Below, piece by piece: positions 58,475 to 64,000 of a DNA stretch of 64,000 nt. Source of the stretch: Anaerolineae bacterium (GTDB lineage Bacteria; Chloroflexota; Anaerolineae; Anaerolineales; Anaerolineaceae); the NCBI GenBank assembly GCA_013178295.1, contig JABLWW010000015.1, positions 25,934-89,933 on the forward strand, read 5' to 3'. The notes below the pieces were generated by a model, which was not told the origin of the DNA, made no database searches, and was given only the letters and a program-made list of their open reading frames with translations. The position numbers and the translations under genes are program-made. Position 1 is the stretch's first letter. Each line of letters begins with the position of its first letter.

Positions 58475-59671
58475 TCACCCCTGCGCGGCCGGCAGGTCAA
58501 TGGTGAAGCGCGCCCCCACGCCGCTGGCGGGGGAAGGGCTTTGCGCCTCGATCGTCCCGCCGTGCGCCGCCACCAGCTGGCGCGCAATCGCCAGCCCCAG
58601 CCCGCTGCCGCTGAGGCGGGAGCGCGTGCGCGCCCGGTCGCCGCGCCAAAAGCGGTCAAAGATATAGGGCAGGTCTTCGGCAGGGATGCCCGACCCCGTG
58701 TCTTCCACATACAGACGCACCCTGCCGGGCAGCCCCTCGGCATGCAGCGTGATGCGCCCGCCGCGCGGGGTGTGGCGCAGGGCGTTGCTCACCAGGTTCG
58801 AAAGCGCCTGATCGAGCCGCTGCGGGTCGGCAAACAGCAGCAGCGCCTGTGCCGCGCCAGCCGTCTCCACCTCCAGCGTCACCCCCTGCTCCTCAGCCTG
58901 CACCGCAAAGCTGGTGGCAACATCCGCCAGCAGGTCGTCGGCCAAAAACTGCACGCGGTGCAGCAGCAGCTGCCCGGCTTCTGCCAGCGAAAGCGTCTGC
59001 AAATCCTCCACCAGGCGCGCCAGCAGGCGCGTCTCTTCCAGCGTGGTCTGGATGTTCTCGGCTGTCGGCTCGTACACCCCATCCAGCATGCCTTCCAGGT
59101 TGCCCTGGATGATGTGCAGCGGAGTACGCAGTTCGTGGGCGATATCGGCGGTCATGTTGCGCCGCTGACGCTCAGCCCGCTGCAGCTCGGCAATCATGCG
59201 GTTGAAGCGCTGCGCCAGCTTTCCAAACTCACCGCCCATCTCCTCAGGGACACGCACCGCCAGATCGCCCTCTGCCACCGCATCGGCGGCGTCCATCAGA
59301 TCGGCAATCGGCGGGGCAACCTGCTCAAAGAACCAGCGCCCGATCACAAACGCCACAAAGGTGAACACCAGCGGCGTGAGGCAGGCAAACAACATACGGC
59401 GGCGCATGATAAGCATCATCGGCATGGGATACCCATCGCGCGGCATCAGCGGCAGAGAAACATCATTGAGCAGCAGCCACAGCACCGCCAGGGCGACCAC
59501 AAACAGCAGCACCAGCCCGCCAAAGAGGAACAAAAAACGCAGCAGCAGATAGCGGCGCCGATCCGCCCCGCGGTGGAGATGCCCGCTTGCCGCGCCGCGC
59601 ACTCCCTCCCGCTCGGCGGCGGGGTGGTCATGAGCGCGGTGCGCTGGGCGGTGTCCGCCGTCAGTGTTCAT
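58475..59671 (-). CDS. Two-component sensor histidine kinase
   Basis: 398 residues. Two membrane helices (FLFLFGGLVLLFVVALAVLW and LFACLTPLVFTFVAFVIGRW) bracket a short extracellular loop of about 30 residues. HAMP (about 130-180; PPIADLMDAADAVAEGDLAV), HisKA (TADIAHELRTPLHIIQGNLE) and ATPase (NLVSNALRHTPRGGRITLH; SGSGLGLAIARQLVAAHGG) follow. MNTD at 59671 overlaps the response-regulator stop by 11 nt. Partner of the regulator at 59661. Confidence 0.91.
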   Translation of the reverse strand: MNTDGGHRPAHRAHDHPAAEREGVRGAASGHLHRGADRRRYLLLRFLFLFGGLVLLFVVALAVLWLLLNDVSLPLMPRDGYPMPMMLIMRRRMLFACLTPLVFTFVAFVIGRWFFEQVAPPIADLMDAADAVAEGDLAVRVPEEMGGEFGKLAQRFNRMIAELQRAERQRRNMTADIAHELRTPLHIIQGNLEGMLDGVYEPTAENIQTTLEETRLLARLVEDLQTLSLAEAGQLLLHRVQFLADDLLADVATSFAVQAEEQGVTLEVETAGAAQALLLFADPQRLDQALSNLVSNALRHTPRGGRITLHAEGLPGRVRLYVEDTGSGIPAEDLPYIFDRFWRGDRARTRSRLSGSGLGLAIARQLVAAHGGTIEAQSPSPASGVGARFTIDLPAAQG

Positions 59672-60353
59672 CCTGCTCCAGAAAACGGTAGCCAACGCCG
59701 TACACCGTCTCGATAAAGCGCGGCGCGGCGGGGCTGCTTTCCAGCTTGCGGCGCAGATTCTTGATGTGCGAATCGACACTGCGGTCCACAATGCCAAAGG
59801 CTGCCCCGTGCAGCTCATCCAGCAGCTGCTGGCGGGTGAGCGTCTGCCCGGGGTGGCGCGCCAGGGCTGCCAGCAGCTTGAACTCGTTGGGCGTCAGGTG
59901 CAGCGGCTCGCCATCCAGCAGTACACGGTATGCTTCGCTGTCAATCTCCAGCCGTCCGCGGCGCATCACCGCCGCAGTTGCAACCCTGCCCTGGGCGCGG
60001 CGCAGAGCAGCGCGCACGCGTGCCACCAGCGCCCGCGGCGAAAAGGGCTTGGTGATGTAGTCATCCGCCCCCAGCTCAAGCCCGGCTACCTGGTCGCTCT
60101 CTTCCGAGAGGGCGGTGAGCATAAGGATGGGCACGTCGCTCTCGCGGCGCAGGATGCGGCACACCTCGCGCCCATCCATACCCGGCAGCAGCAGGTCGAG
60201 CACAATCAGGTCGGGGCGTTCGCGGCGCGCCATTGCCAGCGCCGTGTGCCCGTCAGAAGCAGTCAGCACACGAAAGCCGTTTTTCTCCAGATAGTCGCGC
60301 GCCAGCTTTGCCACGCGCGGCTCATCATCCACCACAAGAATCAGCTCCTGCAT
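59661..60353 (-). CDS. OmpR-family response regulator
   Basis: 230 residues. Receiver with MQELILVVDDEPRVAKLARD, Asp in PDLIVLDLLLPGMDG, Lys in YITKPFSPRAL. The C-terminal winged helix has LHLTPNEFKLLAALARHPGQ and VDSHIKNLRRKLESSP. It binds DNA when phosphorylated by the overlapping kinase. Start at 60353 gives the family N-terminus. Confidence 0.94.
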   Translation of the reverse strand: MQELILVVDDEPRVAKLARDYLEKNGFRVLTASDGHTALAMARRERPDLIVLDLLLPGMDGREVCRILRRESDVPILMLTALSEESDQVAGLELGADDYITKPFSPRALVARVRAALRRAQGRVATAAVMRRGRLEIDSEAYRVLLDGEPLHLTPNEFKLLAALARHPGQTLTRQQLLDELHGAAFGIVDRSVDSHIKNLRRKLESSPAAPRFIETVYGVGYRFLEQDEH

Positions 60354-60451
60354 GTTTGCGCCAGCTCCCAAACATATTCTAGCACATCACACGTGCAAAA
60401 GACCGCCGCCCAGCAGGGGAGAATGGGCGGCGGCGGAAGGAAGGGATACGA

Positions 60452-60994
60452 TCAGGCGCTCTGCTGCGGTTCGCCGGGCGGTGACTGCGGCTGTGTGCTC
60501 TGCGGCGGCTGGTTTGTCCAGGGCGGCGGGTAGCTGTGCGCATGCGGCGGTGCTCCCCACGGGCGGAAGGCAAAACGCACCAGCCCGATAATCAAGAGCA
60601 CCAGCAGCGCCAGCCCTACCACCCCAAACAGCGCACCGATGAGCGAAAAACCGCCGAACCCGCCAAACGGCAGAAAACGCCCAAACGGCATCATGCTGTA
60701 CGAGCGGCGTTGCATCCCGCCAAACGGCATCATCCCATACGAACGGCGCAGCATAAACGGCAGAAGACACGCATCGTCATCCTCGCACCACTGCTGACGC
60801 CATTGTTGACGCCATTCCTGCAGGTCTTCGGCGCTTGGCGGCTGCCAGCCAGCGCTTGGCGGCTGCCAGTTGGCGCTTTGTGCCACGCCATAAGCATAGC
60901 CCCAGCGAAAGACGGCATATCCCGCCCCTGCCAGCACAACAAGAATGAGAAGCGCCGAAAGCAGACCAACCCAAAAAGAACCTTTGCGTAACAT
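60452..60994 (-). CDS. Small membrane protein with internal repeats, next to TCS
   Basis: 180 residues. Two membrane helices (LLSALLILVVLAGAGYAVFR and LIGALFGVVGLALLVLLIIG). Between them are two short duplications: WQPPSA twice, and RRSYGMMPFGG/RRSYSMMPFGR. A Pro/Gln tail ends the protein. The loop contains CEDDDACLLP. GGAGG lies 5 nt before the ATG at 60994. It stands 98 nt upstream of the response regulator on the same strand; it could be an accessory sensor or regulated target. No family recognised. Confidence 0.6.
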   Translation of the reverse strand: MLRKGSFWVGLLSALLILVVLAGAGYAVFRWGYAYGVAQSANWQPPSAGWQPPSAEDLQEWRQQWRQQWCEDDDACLLPFMLRRSYGMMPFGGMQRRSYSMMPFGRFLPFGGFGGFSLIGALFGVVGLALLVLLIIGLVRFAFRPWGAPPHAHSYPPPWTNQPPQSTQPQSPPGEPQQSA

Positions 60995-61133
60995 GGTAAC
61001 CTCCATAAGAAAAAAACGTTTGCTGATTACCCTTAAGATACCCAAAGATTGTGGAGAAATGATGGAGGTCTGCGCCAGAGATTATGGAGATTTTTGCCAT
61101 GCCGCCGCACCGCAGGCAAACGCCCGTCCGGTG

Positions 61134-61402
61134 TCACTCGCGGCACAACCTGCGCCACGCCAGAAAGAAAAACAGCGCCGCATAGCCCAGCAGCGCCAGC
61201 GAGGGGATGATCACACCCGGCAGCCCCAGCCCGCGGATGGCAACGGCTTTGAACCCGTCCATCGCCCAGGCAATTGGCGAAAGATGCCCAATGGTCTGAA
61301 AGGCGCGCCTGCCTGCACATCAAAGCTGACGTCCTGTACGGCTTGCAGGCTGCCAAACGCCTTGCAAAGCCCCTGCACCTGAATGGCTGCCGCAGCATTC
61401 AT
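61134..61402 (-). pseudogene. Fused remnant of an ABC-2 exporter operon (ATPase start + permease end)
   Basis: The first 32 codons (MNAAAAIQVQGLCKAFGSLQ, then AVQDVSFDVQAG) are the start of an ABC ATPase up to just before Walker A. At about 61290-61307 the sequence jumps, in a different frame, to GHLSPIAWAMDGFKAVAIRG and a final hydrophobic helix ending FFLAWRRLCRE at the stop 61134, the C-terminus of an ABC-2 permease. A deletion has removed most of both genes and left their outer ends joined. No functional product is expected. Confidence 0.75.
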
Positions 61403-61514
61403 GTGAACCTTCTCCGCATGGCGAATACGTGTCCATTATACCGAATGTTAGTTTATACATAGGGCAAAAAACCGCTCCCCGCCGCTGCGTTAACACACAA
61501 TTAACACAATCTGC

Positions 61515-61543
61515 TTGCCATCACCCATCGCTTATTGTAGAAT
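61515..61543 (+). promoter_or_regulatory. Promoter upstream of the chemoreceptor-like gene
   Basis: TTGCCA (61515-61520), 17-bp spacer, TAGAAT (61538-61543). It gives a leader of about 140 nt before the ATG at 61691. Nothing else was seen in 61403-61690. Confidence 0.55.
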
Positions 61544-61690
61544 CCAAAACAACTTAACGGCGCGGCACGGTATCGCTTGACATCCCGCAACGGAGAGGCA
61601 GCCACACACAGGCTGTTTGGGGCGCTCTATGGCGGGGCAGGCGAACAGACCCCCGCCGCCGGGCAAATCTTGCGAGAAGGAGTCAGCAGC

Positions 61691-62374
61691 ATGACCCCAA
61701 ATGCATCTCTGGAGCTTCCAGAACACATCGCCTGGCTGGAGCACATCGCCCGCGACATGAAAGACCTCTCCGCCGACACCCACCTTCTGGCAATTAACTC
61801 CGCCATCGAAGCCGCCCACGCCACACTGGTGATCAAACGTCTGAGCGAGACCATCCTCGACGACCTGATGCAATCGCAGGCATGGCTGGTTGCCGAACTG
61901 CTCAAGGTGGAAGCACACCGCAGCAGCGACTTTCTCAAGGAGCTTGCCGCCCGGGCGGGCATCTCCGAGATTCACGTTACCGACGGCGACGGCGTGGTGT
62001 GCATGACCACCTACGACCCGCTGATCGGCTGGCGCTTCCCCGAAGACCCCAAAGAGCAGGCGAGCGTCTTCCGTCCGCTGCTGGCGGGCGGGCATCAGGC
62101 GGTGTGCCAAAGCCTTCAGCCGCGCAGTCTGGACAGGGCAATCTTCAAATATGTGGGCGTGGCGCGGCAGGATGCGCCGGGCATTGTCCAGGTGGGGCTG
62201 CGCGGCGAGGAGTACCATCACTATCAGGGGCAAACCGGCAAGGTGTTTGGCGTCATCTCGCAGGAGATACGGCGGCTCTCGGATGCGGTGGGAGAAAAAG
62301 CAAAGGAGATTGCCGCCTTTGTCCAGGCGCTCAAAGAGGGCAGTGCGGCGACCACTACGTCATTGGGCGAGTGA
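61691..62374 (+). CDS. Soluble chemoreceptor-like protein with sensor domain inserted in the hairpin
   Basis: 227 residues, no membrane segment. Residues 10-45 (LEHIARDMKDLSADTHLLAI, NSAIEAAHA) match the descending arm and tip of a methyl-accepting chemotaxis protein (consensus NLLALNAAIEAARA). Residues 183-215 (GKVFGVISQEIRRLSDAVGE, KAKEIAAFV) match the ascending arm that normally follows at once (GFAVVAxEVRxLA). Between them sit about 135 residues with a PAS/Cache-like look (ISEIHVTDGDGVVCMTTYDP; PGIVQVGL). AAGGAG lies 6 nt before ATG 61691. No che genes are nearby; partner unknown. Confidence 0.7.
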   Translation: MTPNASLELPEHIAWLEHIARDMKDLSADTHLLAINSAIEAAHATLVIKRLSETILDDLMQSQAWLVAELLKVEAHRSSDFLKELAARAGISEIHVTDGDGVVCMTTYDPLIGWRFPEDPKEQASVFRPLLAGGHQAVCQSLQPRSLDRAIFKYVGVARQDAPGIVQVGLRGEEYHHYQGQTGKVFGVISQEIRRLSDAVGEKAKEIAAFVQALKEGSAATTTSLGE

Positions 62375-62428
62375 CGCTGCTCGGGTCTGCTGTCTTTCCG
62401 TCCTTTCCTGTCTGCCTCAAGCGGGTCA

Positions 62429-62708
62429 TTATTGGACGCTTGGCACCACCGCAAATTCCAGCGTGCGGTCGAGCTGATCGTTGAGATACAGGTCCACCTT
62501 ATATTTGCCCGGCGGCCAGGGCTGGCTGTTGGAAAGGTCAAAGGTTACCGTGCTCGCCCCGCCGACGTACTCCTTTTCATAGATGAGCGTGTTGGGCGCT
62601 TCGCCCTCCACTTCCACCGCCGTCCACACGGCTTTGAGTTTGGTATCGTCGGGCGCGCCGGAAAGTGTTACCACACAGTAAAAGACATCCGTTTTTGTGG
62701 CAAACGCG
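62429..62708 (-). pseudogene. C-terminal remnant of a secreted beta-sandwich protein
   Basis: About 90 codons, TKTDVFYCVVTLSGAPDDTK then VWTAVEVEGEAPNTLIYEKE and WPPGKYKVDLYLNDQLDRTL, form a coherent Ig-like C-terminal domain as seen at the end of Chloroflexota lipoproteins. No in-frame start or signal exists: upstream, the frame runs into the other reading frame of the panE gene, whose stop is at 62712. The 5' part of the gene seems lost. Confidence 0.6.
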
Positions 62709-62711
62709 GCT

Positions 62712-63659
62712 TCAGCGCCCGCCCGCCGCCCGCGCCCGCAGTTCGTACGGCAGAAGACAGGCATAGACAAAGGCGTTGACCGGCGTCTCAACCCCGGCGG
62801 CCTGCCCCAGCCGCACCACCGCCCCGTTCTGCGCCTCCAGCTCGGAGGGGCGCCCCTCGATGATGTCGCGCGCCATCGAAGCCACCGTTGCCCCGTCCAT
62901 GGCGTCAATGCCGCGCAGAATGCGCTGCGGCAGGTCATCCGCCAGCTGCACGCCGTGCGCCCGACCCACCGCCACCACCTCCTCAATGCCCGCCTGCAGC
63001 AGACGGCGGGTTTCGGGCAGGCTGCGCAAGGTGTGGGCATCGGCGCGCGTCAGCGCCCCCAAGCCAGAGAAGGGCGCAATAAAGGCAAACTTCGTCCACA
63101 GCGCGGCGTGGATATCCGCCGCGACGTCCACCTTGACCCCCGCGCGGTCAAACGCCTGACGCAGACGTTCGACGCGTGCATCGGCTTGCCCATCCAGGCG
63201 GTTGAAGGCGATAGAAGGCTCAATGGCGGCATGGCGCACCACGCCCGGGGCGGCAAGCAGCGCCGAGATGCGGCACAGCCCGCCGATGACATGCGGCACG
63301 GGCGCACCGGGCGGGTCGAAAACTTCTGCCAGGCGCGGAGCAGCCTCCACCCCGTTGAGCAGCGGGACGATCAGCGTCTGACTGCCCACCAGCGGCGGCA
63401 TCGCCGAAGCGGCTTCGTCTAACTGCCAGGCTTTGACCGCCACCAGCACCACATCTACCGCACCCACCGCGGCCGGGTCTTGCTCGGCACGCGCGGCAAC
63501 GGTGAAATCGCCCAAATAGCTTTCCACACGCAGTCCATGCTTGCGGATGGCATCCAGGTGCGCCCCGCGGGCGATAAAAACCACCTCCTCGCCCGCCTGC
63601 GCCAGCCGCGCCCCAAAGTAGCCGCCCACACCGCCCGAACCAAATACAGCGATACGCAT
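62712..63659 (-). CDS. panE: 2-dehydropantoate 2-reductase (ketopantoate reductase)
   Basis: 315 residues. NADP site MRIAVFGSGGVGGYFGARLA; DVVLVAVKAWQLDEAASAMP; LNGVEAAPRLAEVF; the catalytic-Lys region LWTKFAFIAPFSGLGALTRA; and the C-terminal DGATVASMARDIIEGRPSEL with the conserved Ser/Glu. Makes pantoate for coenzyme A. GGAGGG stands before ATG 63659, so the four upstream codons are not used. A related 2-keto acid reductase role cannot be excluded. Confidence 0.88.
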   Translation of the reverse strand: MRIAVFGSGGVGGYFGARLAQAGEEVVFIARGAHLDAIRKHGLRVESYLGDFTVAARAEQDPAAVGAVDVVLVAVKAWQLDEAASAMPPLVGSQTLIVPLLNGVEAAPRLAEVFDPPGAPVPHVIGGLCRISALLAAPGVVRHAAIEPSIAFNRLDGQADARVERLRQAFDRAGVKVDVAADIHAALWTKFAFIAPFSGLGALTRADAHTLRSLPETRRLLQAGIEEVVAVGRAHGVQLADDLPQRILRGIDAMDGATVASMARDIIEGRPSELEAQNGAVVRLGQAAGVETPVNAFVYACLLPYELRARAAGGR

Positions 63660-63719
63660 GTTACCCTCCATACTGTGATGGTGTTGTGAGAATATGCTTG
63701 ATTATACCCCAGGCGTATC

Positions 63720-63757
63720 CCGATGGGGCAAGCGATGGGGCAAGCCCCAGCCTACAT
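63720..63757. repeat. REP-like element
   Basis: CGATGGGGCAAGCGATGGGG followed by CAAGCCCCAGCCTAC, a slightly altered double copy of the module at 2859 and 24642. Confidence 0.7.
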
Positions 63758-63779
63758 GTGGGAGTGCGGGGCAATTCGC

Positions 63780-64000
63780 CCTCCCCCAGCCCCTCCCAGA
63801 GGGAGCATCCCCTCCCCCAGCCCCTCCCAGAGGGAGCATCCCCTCCCCCAGCCCTCTCCCAGAGGGAGCTTTCCCTCCCCCAGCCCCTCCCAGAGGGAGC
63901 TTTCCCTCCCCCAGCCCCTCCCAGAGGGAGCATCCCCTCCCCCAGCCCCTCCCAGAGGGAGCATCCCCTCCCCCAGCCCCTCCCAGAGGGAGTTTCCCCT
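63780..64000. repeat. 31-bp tandem repeat running off the window edge
   Basis: Seven copies start at 63780, 63811, 63842, 63874, 63905, 63936 and 63967 (period 31, once 32), and an eighth begins at 63998. Each has CCTCCCCCAGCCC and a small CTCCCAGAGGGAG hairpin; copies differ mainly at CAT versus CTTT after the hairpin. No spacers, so not CRISPR. Frames through it encode Gly-rich repeats and are unlikely to be genes. Confidence 0.9.

Noticed and set aside
63780..64000. 31-bp repeats at the right edge as a CRISPR array
   Set aside because: The units touch each other without spacers and carry internal hairpins; it is a plain tandem repeat.
1..64000. tRNA, rRNA or intact insertion sequences
   Set aside because: No cloverleaf with conserved T-arm, no rRNA-like stretch and no transposase was recognised on reading both strands; a covariance-model search would be needed to exclude small RNAs.

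Overview
The window is a gene-dense, GC-rich bacterial chromosome segment that most resembles the phylum Chloroflexota (Anaerolineae-like). That placement is an inference from gene content: a LysW carrier-protein amino-acid operon, an ECF sigma factor paired with a DUF5667-type membrane protein, many lipoproteins with Ig-like, FN3 and CARDB domains, large multi-GAF hybrid kinases, and several promoters whose -10 box sits 6-8 nt before the start codon (leaderless genes). No rRNA, tRNA, CRISPR array or intact transposase was seen.

Layout. 1-2716: minus-strand lysW-lysX-lysY-lysZ operon (lysZ cut by the edge) behind a consensus promoter, a possible leader peptide and an intrinsic terminator that together look like an attenuator. 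2760-4830: repeat-rich island with 35-bp tandem repeats, G/C-run hairpins and one small LuxR-type HTH gene. 4831-5486: PIN-domain toxin-antitoxin pair. 5800-11295: lipoprotein, an AT-rich type II restriction-modification pair, and a Kef-type antiporter with a PII-like partner. 11349-17100: three secreted or surface proteins. 17568-21738: aldo/keto reductase, glycerate kinase, and an ECF sigma factor with its membrane partner. 21827-24538: SDR-type epimerase, TetR regulator with a duplicated operator, and a solitary DNA methyltransferase. 24805-31309: YgfK-like flavin/iron-sulfur oxidoreductase, DUF6544-like protein, flavodoxin with a Tat signal, a second TA pair (DUF2281/VapC), and a YdcF-like protein.

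31324-37355: three-gene sensory operon (periplasmic-binding-domain kinase, CheY-like receiver, hybrid kinase). 37639-46011: a GntR-controlled catabolic unit. It combines a complete branched-chain-amino-acid-type ABC transporter, an FGGY carbohydrate kinase, a cupin and a divergent TIM-barrel protein, with one palindromic operator between two strong divergent promoters. 46028-50242: MbfA-like ferritin/VIT1 iron transporter, MsrA, a PAS-GAF-GAF protein with a degenerate GGDEF domain, and a small membrane protein. 50349-56488: adenine deaminase converging on a NitT/TauT-type ABC operon that also carries a TIM-barrel protein of unknown function. 56684-60994: propeller protein and a two-component system with a small membrane protein. 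61134-63659: remnant of a deleted ABC-2 exporter operon, a soluble chemoreceptor-like protein whose sensor domain appears inserted into the signalling hairpin, a truncated secreted-protein gene, and a ketopantoate reductase. The right edge is a 31-bp tandem repeat.

Most notable: the chemoreceptor-like protein at 61691, the lysW leader/attenuator, the repeat-bracketed LuxR gene, and the GntR divergon. Palindromic REP-like elements (core GATGGGGCAAGCCCCATC) are scattered through most intergenic gaps. All calls come from reading the sequence; no database search was possible.
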